From Choristoneura fumiferana (taxonomy: Eukaryota > Arthropoda > Insecta > Lepidoptera > Tortricidae), in NCBI RefSeq assembly GCF_025370935.1, contig NC_133473.1:1343359-1407358 (forward strand): 64,000 nt of DNA. Direction: 5' to 3'. Positions 1 through 12,300 of this stretch are shown piece after piece. A program made the position numbers and the translations under genes. The notes under the pieces are model-generated. The model saw only the letters and a list, made by a program, of their open reading frames with translations. It ran no database searches and was not told the DNA's origin. The number at the start of each line of letters is the position of its first letter. The stretch's first letter is position 1.

Positions 1-1505
1 ACATTACCATACCACTAGACATAATTACTAAAATAATAAATAAATCAATAACTACATCTATAGTCCCAGATGTATGGAAAATAGCATCTGTGCGACCTTT
101 GCCAAAAACTAAAAATCCCACAGATTTGAAAGAACTCAGACCTGTCAGCATTGGCCCCTGCTTCTCTAAAGTACTAGAGAAGGTTGTATGTATGCAACTA
201 ACCAATTATTTGGAGAGAAATGAAATTCTGCCGGAGTTCCAGTCAGGCTTCAGAAAAGGGAGGAGTACTGTGACCGCACTATTGGATATCACCGATAACA
301 TAATCTGTGCGCAGGATGAGGGAATGTGCACATTTTTGGTACTGCTAGACTTCTCAAGGGCATTCGATTCTTTAAATATAGCTTGTTATTGTCTAAAACT
401 GAGTTATTATGGGTTTGATAGTAATTCATTGCGTTGGTTTGACAGCTACCTTAGCAATCGATTCCAGTACGTAAATGTGACTCGTAGTGATGGTTCCTCA
501 CAAATTTCAGATAATGTGGAAGTAAAAGAGGCGTACCGCAAGGTTCCATCCTCGGCCCAATTTTTTATTTTGTATTTGGCTGACATAAAACGCAAATTAC
601 TAATGCCAGGTACCATATATATGCTGACGACATACAAATCTATATCTCTTGTAAGCCAACAGAGGCTGACGCAGCAGTAAGAAAAACTAAACGAGGACCT
701 TGCTAGGATAGCTACTTGGGCGTCAAACAACTCACTACTTCTCAATCCTACAAAGACCAAATACATAGTTATCGGCAGTAAGCAACAGTTGTCTGCTCTG
801 AGATACACTGTAGACGTTAAAGTACTGGATAAAAGTATAGAGCGGGTGTATGAGGCACGCAATCTGGGTCTTTTAATTGATAGCGAATTGCGATATGAGA
901 AGCATATTGCCAACACAGTACAAAACTGTTTCTATAAGATAAAAGTGCTGTATAAAGCTAGGGCTTTCTTAAGTGAGAAGTTGAGAATACAGCTAGTGGA
1001 GTCACTGGTGCTATCGAAATTAAATTACATGGATGTGGTGTATGGACCGCGTTTGCTGGCAAAAACTAAAAAACTAATCCAGAGAGTCCAAAATGCCTGT
1101 TCACGCTTCTGTTTTAATATTCCGTTAAGGGCTCATGTAACTCCTTTTCTAAATAAACACATAATGCTCAAAATGCATCACCGACGTAAACTTCATTTGG
1201 CTTGTTTACTTTTTGACGTACTTAAGCACAGAGCTCCAATGTATCTTGTAAACAAACTCACATTATCGTCTTGCCTGAGGTCAAGTGGAGAGCGGAAGCG
1301 TGCCACACAACTGCTTATGCCTCGCCACAAAACAGCTGCTTTTCGTGGCAGTTTCAGGTATGCAGCCACGAAATGCTGGAACAATATTCCGCCCCCAATC
1401 CGAGACCTAAAATGCATACAAAATTTTAAATTAAAGCTAAAAAAAATGATGTTTGAACACCAAATGATTCAGGAGATGCAGAGCCATGATACGAGTGCAA
1501 TCTGA
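1..1505 (+). pseudogene. Degenerate LINE reverse transcriptase (CR1/jockey-like ORF2, 3' part)
   Basis: Decayed ORF2 of a non-LTR retrotransposon, open from the left window edge (frame from base 3). Motifs in order: RPVSIGPCFSKVLEK, FQSGFRKGRST, LLDFSRAFDS, then GVPQGSILGP (frame from 530), YADD (620-631, a different frame from the flanks), LNPTKTKY, and a C-terminal domain from about 789 with ARNLGLLIDSELRYEKH, LSKLNYMDVVYGP and AATKCWNNIPPPIRDL, ending at the stop near 1505. The frame slips out and back at least twice (around 530-570 and 610-687), mostly at T or A runs, so it cannot make an active enzyme as written. The endonuclease domain would lie left of the window. The CR1 or jockey clade is inferred from motif style only. 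Confidence 0.85.
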
Positions 1506-2220
1506 GTATGTTTTGTTAATCGAATTTCTTGCCTCAAATGGAATAGGTACATACCTCGAGTTTTTGTCCCATTTGCATCGGAGCGGATGTAGCTGTTTTT
1601 GAAGTCATGAGCCTTTGAATGATGTTAGGTGCAGACACTTAACGGCTTTTGAGTCTTATTTTTCAATTTGTTTCAAGTATTTATTAACACTTGTCTTTTG
1701 TCTTTAAATATTAGTTTTTAAGGTTAGTCAAGCACAGTAGGTATCTAAAGCAGTAGCCAGTCTGTTCAGTGACACTGACATTCGGCATAGGCCACAGATG
1801 GGATATGACATGACAGTTGGCAGATTGTGCATATCGACGTCTGTGGTCTATGGATGGTTGAGTGGTGTGTCGTCTCTTTCTTTTACTGTGATGTTTATAA
1901 TTTATTCTTGTGCACGGTTTGCGTTCTGTTTGTTTTCATTATTGTTATTATTTTTATTTAAATTATTTTACTTTCTATTTGTTTCTTTTAGATTTACTTT
2001 TGAATTTATGTCGCCTTCCGTGAAGTCGCCAAGCGGTCTCAGCGGAAGACCAGCGTTGGCCTCTACGGCCAACACTATGCTGAGCTGAGACCGTTTCGCG
2101 ATTTCGCAAATACTGTCGTTAATATTTATTTTATGGTTGTTTTATTTTGTGTACTTACTTATAATATGTATTTTCGAATTAGCGAATAAACGTTTCTATT
2201 TCTATTTCTATTTCTATAAA
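1506..2220 (+). mobile_element. LINE 3' UTR and repeat tail
   Basis: Non-coding 3' part of the LINE above. It holds a stem-loop near 2030-2090 (GCGGTCTCAGC pairing with GCTGAGACCG, with the AACACTATGCTGAG motif) that recurs at other LINE ends in this window (27360-27530, 37560-37640, 43850-43910). It closes with AATAAA (about 2185) and a tandem TTTCTA tail (2192-2216), as expected for a LINE copied by target-primed reverse transcription. Confidence 0.7.
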
Positions 2221-2442
2221 AGTTTGCAAAAAGAAGCCAGTTTATTATTTGTATCCCACTGCTGAGTAAAGGTTTTCTTTTTTGACCTGCACATCCCATC
2301 AAAATCTACTTAGACCACTCGCCCAGTTCCACGTCCAAGTGTCTTGCTATCTCCATCTTGGCCGGCCTTACTTGGTGATCGTAAGTGCACCAATCTGTGT
2401 GGGTGCACACAGCACACCCATATAAACAAACCTCTGTTTCAG

Positions 2443-2643
2443 GGTCTACTGGACAATCGCAATACTCTTACTGCTATGGTTGGCTCTGAGCATTCTGGGT
2501 GAGATGATAAAGCGGTTCCTTAACACACCGACTCATCTCATCAAGCTTGACACCAACAGCGCCGAGATGCCTTTTCCCTCCGTCCTGGTCTGCCCAGAGG
2601 TCTCGTTCCCTCAGGAGAAGATTGACAAGTTGCTGGAAATTTC
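2443..2643 (+). CDS. ppk exon A: TM1 and FPSV motif
   Basis: Acceptor ctctgtttcag|G, donor tc|GTAATT. First base completes a codon from an upstream exon; the frame then reads VYWTIAILLLLW (TM1) to FPSVLVCPEVSFPQEK. Ends phase 2. Confidence 0.85.
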
Positions 2644-5600
2644 GTAATTACTTTTTCACAAGCTCTTATTTGACTTGCAACTCGCGTTTAGTCCGACTAT
2701 CAAAGTACCTACAGTCAAGGAAACTGAATCACAGTCCTTTGAATTGTCATACAAAATGACAGATATTCGATCTTAAGTGGGTCCCTTAACGATCGTGACT
2801 TTACTAGGGTTTACCTTTGATCTTCTAATCTCATGTTGACATCCCACACATTTGCCAAAGAAATCATAGGAATAGGTCTGCGGCCGTGGCCGCGTCCGCT
2901 GCTGGCGGTGCCGGCGGCGTGCACGGCGTCGCGCAGGCAGAGGCGTCTTACCTATAATGCGGGGTGTGCGTTGCACACGGGCGCAGCGGTGTTAGGGGCG
3001 CCGGCGCGCGGCACTTTGTACCTATTGACCTTTATACTATTGACCGCGCGCTTCATAGATGGCGCTAAAGTAATAATTGCACACGGGCGCTAAGTACATG
3101 GGCTAAAGATGCCGCTGCGCGCAGGAGCTCCCCGCTGCCGCGCGCGCTGACGCTGCTCAATGCGCTGCTGACGGCAGCCAGCACCTGAGTGTGATCTGCT
3201 CGCTTGTCCTTGGTCGAATGTATGCCATGAATGTAAGGCAATCTAGTGTTTTTTCTTAAGTTAATTCTTTCTATTTCTGTTTTTTACGGTTCCGGAGCTA
3301 AAATGGCAAAACCGGAACCCTTATAGTTTCGCCATGTCTGTCTGTCTGTCTGTCTGCCTGTCTGTCCGTCCGCGGCTTTGCTCAGGGACTATCAATGCTA
3401 GAAAGCTGTAATTTTGCACGGATATATAAGTAAACTATGCCGACAAAAATTAAATAGTACAACAAAAAAATTCAAAAAAAATTTTTTAGGTTACCTCCCA
3501 TTGGCGTAAAGTGGGGTTGATATTTTTTTTTCTCATCCAACCCTATAGTGTGAGGTATCGTTGGATAGGTCTTTTAAAAACCATTAGGGGGTTGCTCGGA
3601 CGATTTTTCGATTCATTGATTTTTTTGCGAAATATTCAACTTTAAAGTGCCAATTTTCATTAAAATCTAACACGCTCCTGTCCGGTTTTGTTTTTTTATT
3701 GTGTATATTTTTTTAATTTCGCGGCGTATCGATAAATTTCTGTAATGCTGTGTGATTTTATTGGAATAAATAAATAAGGAAATTGATTATGAAAAGGTTC
3801 CACCCTGGTACGTGATTCAGATTCCTTGACTGTACATATTTATAAACTTAAAACTTACAAAATTCGGAAACGTTAAATAACAAGAAAATTTTAAAGTACG
3901 CACTAAAATTTAAATTTAGAAGTCGACTTACATTTAGCCTGTTTTTTTATTAATTTAATCCATACTAATATTATAAATGCGAAAGTAACTCTGTCTGTCT
4001 GTCTGTCTGTTACGCTTTCACGCCTAAACCGCTGAACCGATATTGATGAAATTTGGTACAGAGATAGGATCGACCTATGTGTAGCGGTATAGCACGCGGT
4101 ACGGAATACCGAAGACCCGGGTTCGATTCCAAGTGTTGGTCTTATTTTTCTGGTTTTTCTGTGCATCTATATTTCAGTTCGTATTTTCAATTTAGGTTTT
4201 ACGGGATGACCGTAAAAGTAAAAATATGGAATTGAAATAAAAAAATACAAAAAGATTTCAAAAAACCAATCTTAATACAAAATAGTCAAATGCCGTATTA
4301 TATTCCGTCAAACCAAAGCCAATTCGGGTAATAAAGCGCATATTGCCTCGATCAATATTCATGTGATAATTATTGGATGTTATTGAATTTCTCACCAAAG
4401 CGAGGCATTAATTGTTCTTGAGCAGAGCATATGGCAATATCAGCTTTCAACCGACTTGATCTCCCATCGATTTACGTGGAGGAATAATTGAATATCTTGA
4501 ACAAATGAGGTGATGAATTTTACTAAAATTGTAGTTTTATATCCCATGTTAGTAGCAAATACTGAGCAAGAAAGTGCTGCGGGTTGTGCGTGGTCGGTGA
4601 CCATTGCCACGGGCTGCCATAATTCACATAAAAAAAGTTTTGCGTGGTATATGTTAGGGTTGGATCTTGAAAATCGGATTTCATCCACTTGCAATGGTCG
4701 GATTAACCTGAGTATACATTGCTGTAATTAAAATTAGATGCCAATGCAAGTAGGGTTAGCAAAAGATGAGTTTTTTTAGTTGTCTAAATTTTCGATGAAA
4801 ATAATTATACATATTTTTTTTATTCGAATGGATGGCAAACGAGCAAGTGGGTCTCCTCATGGTAAGAGATCACCACCGCCCATAAACTTCTGCAACACCA
4901 GGGGATTGCAGATGCGTTGCCAACCTAGAGGCCTAAGATGGGATAGCTCAAGGGCCAGTAATTTCACCGGCTGTCTTTCTCTTAATTATATGTTTTCTTT
5001 TTTAACTTTCTTGAAACTAGGTGCTTTAGGATTGTTATTGAACTAACCTAACATAATACAGGGTTCTGCAGGATAGTCCTGGTCCTGGATTACCAATATC
5101 CTGAATACACTGATTAGCAAAAATAAAAGGTCGGTTACTAAAATCGCAATAGGTCCTAAACTATTAAAGGTATTTTCTTAATTTAAAAAGTATATTGAAG
5201 CTAATTTAACTACACATAAGTTAACTTAACGTAAAAAATAAAACTCATTTTACTCGAAGAAGCTATCACAGCGGGTTTTGTCCCTGCTCCACCTATCCCT
5301 ACCGCTATATCGTCCCCTGATAGAGATACGTGGAAAAAAAATCCTTTCTTCCCTACCGGTAGGGATAGATGGTAATGATATGTCCACTTATCCCTCCCAG
5401 CCCAAGTACTGCCTTTTCGCAACGTAACGTTTGGCAACCTGTTTCATTTCGCAACTTTTCATTTCGCAAACTCTATAACTGTAAATATTTCAGGATTTAT
5501 TCGTCGTGTAGAACCCTTTAGGTTAGGTTAGTTTTATAAAAGTCCTGAAATATTTACAGTTTCAGAAATATTAAACAGTTGGGAAATGAAAAGTTGCGAA

Positions 5601-8600
5601 ATGAAACAGGTTGCCAAACGTTATTCGCCGAAACATTAGTAAACCCTCCCAAGCCCCAACCGGTAGAGACATGTGAAATTTTTTACAACCATCCATACTA
5701 GCTGACCGTTTGGTAGGGATCCATACTAAGAGCCCGCCTGTTAGGGACTTGTGGTTTTTTCCAACCATCCATACTAGCTGGCCGTCTTGTAGGGACTTGT
5801 AGATTTTTTTCCAACCATCCAAACCGATTCAATGGTGCGTGTGAAGTTCCCAATCCGCACTGGGCCAGCGTGGGAACTATGGCCCAAGCCCTATTGTTCT
5901 GAGAGGAGGCCTCTGCCCTGCAGTGGGACGTATATAGGCTGGCATGATGATGATGATGATGATGATCCAAACCGACTTCCAGGAGACTCTTAGACCGTTT
6001 TTTAATAAACTAACAGAAACAAAACGGTCAGCTAGTATGGGTGGTTGGAAAAATATCCACAAGTCCCTACCACATGGTCAGTTAGTATGGATGGTTGGAA
6101 AAAAAACCACAAGTCCCTACCAGGCAGGCACTTAGTATACCACACGGTCAGCTAATATGGATAGTTGGAAAATATTCCACAAGTCCTTACCACACGGTCA
6201 GCATGGATGGTTGGAAAATATCCCACAAGTCTCTACCACACGGTCAGCATGGATGGTTGGAAAATATTCCACAAGCCCCTACCGCACGGACAGCTAGTAT
6301 GGATGGTTGGAAAAAAATCACATGACCCTACTGAAGTGGATTTTAGCAGAAATGAAAATGAAAATTTTATTATAACACACAATACATGCAATGATATCCC
6401 TACCGGTGGAGAAGAAAGGAAAAATATTCCACATATCTCTATCAGGGGGGCTATAGCGGTGGGATAGGTGGAACAGGGGTTTGTAGTGATCGTCATTTTT
6501 GTAACTGACCCTTTATTTTTGCTTGTCAGTGTAGTTTACAGTTTAAAAAAAAATGTTCGTGCATATGAAATCATTTGGGAAAAACATTATCCGTGAAAAG
6601 CCAGGACCTCATTTTTTTATTTTTTCCCCTTCCTAGGAAGTATCCTGAAGGCATGAATGAAAACTACATCCGACCTCTGATACGGCAACTGGCAGCGTTC
6701 TTCTCTCCGGATGTTCCTTACAGTCTGCTGGAGCTGTCTGACGTTTTACAATTCTTGGAATACAATGGTTTAGACGTAGAGTCAACGGGAGCTTTGCTCA
6801 CGACCTCTTGCGAAGAAACCTTCATACGGTATGGTTCTGTTGATAACGTCAAATTATCGAGTGAAAATTTTATTAATAGTTCTATGAATACCAGTCAAAA
6901 ACATAAAATAAGTTGGTGCTCATAATTGACAAATATTATGTCCAATGATTTTCATTTATTCTGATCTTACTCGAAGTCACTTCGTTAGTTGCTTATTTTA
7001 GGTGTCGATTTCAAGGCTCAAATATTGACTGTGCTCAAATTTTCCACATGGAGCTCACTCTCTATGGGTTCTGCTGTGTGTTCAACGGCAGATCTCTTAA
7101 GAGGTAAGTAGGTACTAATAGTAACTCTTTTTTCAGTATTCCCTAGTTCTACAGGAACTCTAATAGTTTGTCTATGTCCGTCCATCCATCCGTTCACGGT
7201 TTAGTTTAGAGACTGCTACTGCTAGAATGCTGTTATTTTAGTTATTTATACATTAGTTAGAATATACATGAACATTTCTGAAAAGGACAGAGCAATTTAA
7301 ATAATGGACTTCCAAATGACAGATGCATAAGCAGCGACTCCTAGCGTCATCTTGTGAGCAAATATAGAAACTTCGACCGAATCCTAAGAGCATTTTCAGA
7401 TTATCCGATCCGATATCGGATCGAATAATCTGAAAACACTCTAAATCGTGCTATCGAATTTTCTCAACTCGGAGTTCGGACGCATATACCAGGGTGGCTT
7501 ATTTAGATCGGTCAGTATGGGAAAGTCTGAAACTATTAGACATACGAAGATCTGTTCTTAGGAACCATGTCATCGATTTTTATAACAAGAAAAACTGCAT
7601 TCATACATTTAAAAAAAAACTTGCACTCAACTCGGGAATCGAACCTGGACGTTTTGAAAAATAAAACTTACATTATTAAAGATTATGAAAACCATGCACT
7701 CTATTCATTCTAGATGTCGTGTTTCTTAATAACATTTATTGCTTATGACCTACACTATCGATATCCAAATAGAAATAATGTATTTTTTTTTTCAAAACGA
7801 CATTGTTTGATTCCCGTACTGGGAACAAGATTTTTTTAAATGTTTGAATACAGTTTTTCTTGTTACTAAAATCGATAACATGGTAACTAAGAACAGATCT
7901 TAGTATGTCTTATAGTTTCACTTTCCCATACTGACCGATCTAAATGAGCCATCCTGTATATACAACTTCCAACGATCTTCTTTCCAAACATATATGCAAC
8001 GCACACATAGAGATGGATAGTGTAGACGTTAAAATAATAAAGTGTTTCAGAGAGCTGAAGCTCAACGTTCGTCAAAACAACAAGTACAACGAATGGCACA
8101 CCACTGAAGTAGGACCGTTTGCCGCGCTAATGATGGCGATCAACCAGACACAGGTTTCTAACAACGTAGATCTTGCTTATAAGTGGGTGAGTCAAAGTCA
8201 AAATATCTTTTTTCAATTTAGGCTATAAGAAGCACTTATGAATGTCAAAAAAATCTACCACCGGTTCGGAAAAACCTCTGTTGAGAAGAATCCGGCAAGA
8301 TACTCAACGAGGTATATATTTTTTTAAACAGATTTACAATATTAATTAAATGATATCTATACATCACAAGTATTTAACACAATGAACTAAAAGAATTTCC
8401 TTGCTCACCCGCGACCTTACGATAGCTAAGCTTATGCAAAATATGCGTGTTAGTGTAGTGTGGTGGTGGTGATAGATGGGTTTGTGTGATTTGTATATGT
8501 TCTTACAGTGTGGAGGTGGAAGAACTGCATGAACACGCATATTTTGCATAAGCTTAGCTATCGTAAGGTCGCGGGTGAGCACGGAAATTCTTTTAGTTCA

Positions 8601-9263
8601 TTGATATGGACCACCGAAAAGTAACGCCTGATTCAATAAATTATTTAACACAACTTCATTTTTAACACGGTAGATTCGCTATTTGAAGTAAGGGATCACC
8701 AATGCGGATCGGAATTATTTCCAAATATCCCTGTCCATGACATAATCATTTATTTTATAATACGCCTTAGATATTAATGTATTCTTAACAATAGATTTGA
8801 ATTTTGTATCCGTTTCATTGGTAATATATTTACCAATCATAAGATCACGAATGGGCAAATTAACTGTTTATAATTCACTTGAGTTTACCCGCGGCTTCGG
8901 ACGCGTACACTATTCGATGTAGTAGTTACATTTGAAATTCCCCTTGGAAATACCAAAATTTATATCGTGATCTTCATTAAGGTTGTGTTAAAAACAATTG
9001 TACAAAATTTCGTTACTCTAAGCCCAGCGGTTGAAATTACAAGATTTTATCCATATCTCGTAGGAATGTCGGAATAAAAAGTAGTCTATGTGTTATTCCA
9101 GACGTCCAGCTACCCACATACCAAATTTCATGACTCTAAGCCCCGTCACGTGGTTGTTATTTCAAGATTTTTACCTATTCCGTAGGAATATCGGGATAAA
9201 AAGTAGCGTATGTGTTATTCCAGACGTTAAAACGTCGTTTTAGCGTGAAGGAGTAACAATCAT

Positions 9264-9338
<75 letters not shown>

Positions 9339-12300
9339 TTCGCATTTATAATATAAGTAGGAATTTTAATTGATATGGACCTCTGCAAAGGAACGCCTGA
9401 TTCAATTAATAACAAAATAAAAATGGTTTAAATGCGTGTTCTCTCTCACTCATTTGGTTGCAGCTGATAGTCCAAAGTGGCCAACGTTACGTGGAAACAT
9501 CGAAAAATGGAACCCCTTTATCCCCGGGCACCGAGGAGTGGGCAAGTTTCTGGACAAGTCACCTTTTCGTTGCAGAAGACTCACGGTTTCTGGGCGATAG
9601 AATCCGCGGCTGCCAAATTGACAACAATAGGCCGCTTACATACTTTCAAGTTTACAGCAGGTGATTTTTCCGCTTATATTTCTTTAAATGCGTATTTATC
9701 AGTCAGCGAATCTATTATAAGGTCCATTATTTCAGGGCGAAGTGCGTATTTTTTTGCATAAGTTTTGTTAGTCATAATGTAATATTTGTTATAATTTTTA
9801 TTAGCCTTTTTCCCACCGTCGAAAACCGTGAACCGTCAATTTTTTATTAATCATTGGTCATGTAGAACTCTTTAGGTTAGTTAGGCAATTTTATCAATTC
9901 TGAAAAATTAGATTCAAAAGAAACAATACAGATTCAGAGAAATCACATACTTCGCTAACATACTTTCAAGTTTACAGCAGGTGATTTTTCTGCGTATATT
10001 GCTTCAAATGCGCATTTCCCTATACTTTCCAAGCGATTTTTAAGATTTTTAAGTAGCATCAACAATCAAATTCATGTACACGCCCATATAAACTGACATG
10101 AGTTTCTATGGGTGTGTACACTGATGTATTAAACTGGGTGTGTAAATGAAAAACAGGCTCGGTATTTCCAAGTCGGTATTATCCAAGCCGGTAAAGTGTC
10201 ACCTGTCAAAACGATCGAGTCAAAGACACATAAAAGTCGTAATTTGGCGGTAAAGAAAACTCTTTCAATTTTTTTAAATTTATTGATGCTACTTAAAAAT
10301 CTGATATTTGTGTTCTGATATTTTTTTTAGAAAGGTTATTCCTATCGATAAAAAAGTTTTAAGCGTTTCTAAAATTTTCATCCATTCCCCATTGTTACAC
10401 AGAAAGTATTGTCTTGTGGAATGCCAAATGTGGCTAACGATGGAGCGCTGCCAGTGCTTGCTGCCGGCTCATCATCGACCGCACGGTATACCAATATGCC
10501 ACGCTTTTAGTCTGCCCTGTGCGAGGAGGGCTCAAGGTACTTTTATAGGTTTCGTATACGTATTCATATTCGTATTTATACTCATATTCATCCTACAAAT
10601 ACTACTATACTACTAATATTATAAATGTGGAAATTTGTGAGTGAGTGAGTGAGTGACTTTGTATGAGTGAGTGAGTATGTTTGTTACTTCTTCACGCTGA
10701 AACGGCTGGACGGATTAGGTTGGTATTTGGCAAAAAGTTAGTCTATAACCTGGATTAAAACATAGGATACTTTTTATCCCAATAATCCCACGGGATAGGG
10801 GTAAAATTTCTAAATAACAACCGCTGGGCTTAGAGTCATGAAATTTGGTATGTAGGTAGCTGGACGTCTGGAATAACACATAGGCTACTTTTTATTCCGA
10901 TATTCCCACGGGATAGGGATAAAATCTCGAAATAACAACCGCTGGGTTTAGAGTCATGAAATTTGGCATTTGTGTTTTAATTTAACGTCAATGAAAACCA
11001 CCATGTAATTTTAGGGAATTCCCATGAGTATTCAATAAAATTCCTTAATTTCAATTCAACTGCTGTATTTAATGATTTACGCGTGCGAAGCCGCGGGTAA
11101 ACGCTAGTATTCAATAATTGCGATCATTTATACAATTATTGCTGGTGTAAACGTGATCCTACCCTGTCAGGGCACTGCAATTTTTTAACACATTGTACAT
11201 TGCTTACTTTAATAGATATAAATGTGAACCGACAGGCTTCCTACTGCCCGAAGGAGGGTTGTGCTTTCCTAACGTATGTGTATTTTTTTTTATTCGTTTG
11301 GATGGAAAACGAGTAAGTGGGTCTCCTGATGGCAAGAGATCACCACCGCCGATAAACATCTCCAACACCAGGGGTATTGCAGTTGCGTTGCCAACCTAGA
11401 GGCCTGAGATGGGATACCTCAAGTGCCAGTAATTTCACCGGCTGTCTTACTCTCCACGCCGAAACACAACAGTGCAATGCTGCTTTACGGCAGGATTAGC
11501 GAGCAAGATGGTGGTAGCGGTAAGTACGGGCGGACCTTGCACAAGGTCCTTACTACCTGCATTATGTCTATTTCTTTAGTCCTCTGTGTAATATTTTCAA
11601 AATTGTGCTTAACTCATTTTCAAAACCGTACTTTTAGGGCCTGTTTCACCGCTTGTCGACTAAGTTTAAGGGATGGATATCAGTGATGGCGTCTCTGTTT
11701 GTTTTGTCCGAATAAACAAAGACGGCATTACTTTTATCTGACACTTAAAGTTAGTCGACAGGTGGTGAAACAGGCCCTTAGTCTAGTTGGTCAGCTAATC
11801 GACAGTTATTTCCCAATATTTTGTTCTTGTTATTAAATCACATTTAATTTTATGTTTTCGCCCTCATAGTAGCTGACAGCGGCGTATGCGACTGTCCCTT
11901 CACATGCGAGTACCAGTCAGAGCTGACTGAAACTACAACCTACAAGTTTTCGACGACCTTTACGTCTTATGATGACTTTTAGTAAGTACTACGCAGAAAC
12001 GAAGATATTATATAATCCTTCAAAAAAAAGTGTTTATTAAGCAAAGGGCTCCTTTGTAATTTTTTTAAACTACCTGCGTTTTCGGAGAGACCATCATTGC
12101 CAGGAATGCGCCGCAAGAAACTTATTTCATTACAAGCTTTTATTTAGTTTCACCTGTCCCGTTGTCTGTCTGTCTGTCTATCCGTCGGTCTGTCTGTCAT
12201 GTACTAAATCTTGCAAGTTAAATTTGATCAACTTTCAGTAGTCAGGTTGACTTGAAATTTGGAATATTTATGTAAATCGCGTGACAATACAATAATCTAG

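Larger units (their letters stand above)
5265..6490. mobile_element. Foldback element with inverted tandem arrays
   Basis: A roughly 1.2-kb inverted-repeat element in ppk intron 1. The outer arms (5265-5365 and 6390-6490) are reverse complements with small differences (CACCTATCCCTACCGCTATA against its mirror). Inside each arm is a tandem array of ~50-60 bp units containing GGTCAGCTAGTATGGATGG, reverse on the left (5640-5830) and forward on the right (6005-6330). The layout resembles insect FB elements. It carries two nested insertions (5425-5625, 5828-5964). Confidence 0.6.

Noticed and set aside
5990..6330. Regular repeats with spacers, superficially like a CRISPR array
   Set aside because: Units vary in length and sequence, are mirrored at 5640-5830, and sit in a foldback transposon of an animal genome.
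6575..6925. Uninterrupted frame around ppk exon B taken as one gene
   Set aside because: Family similarity stops at the GT donor (6829) and resumes at 7002; the rest is intron read-through.
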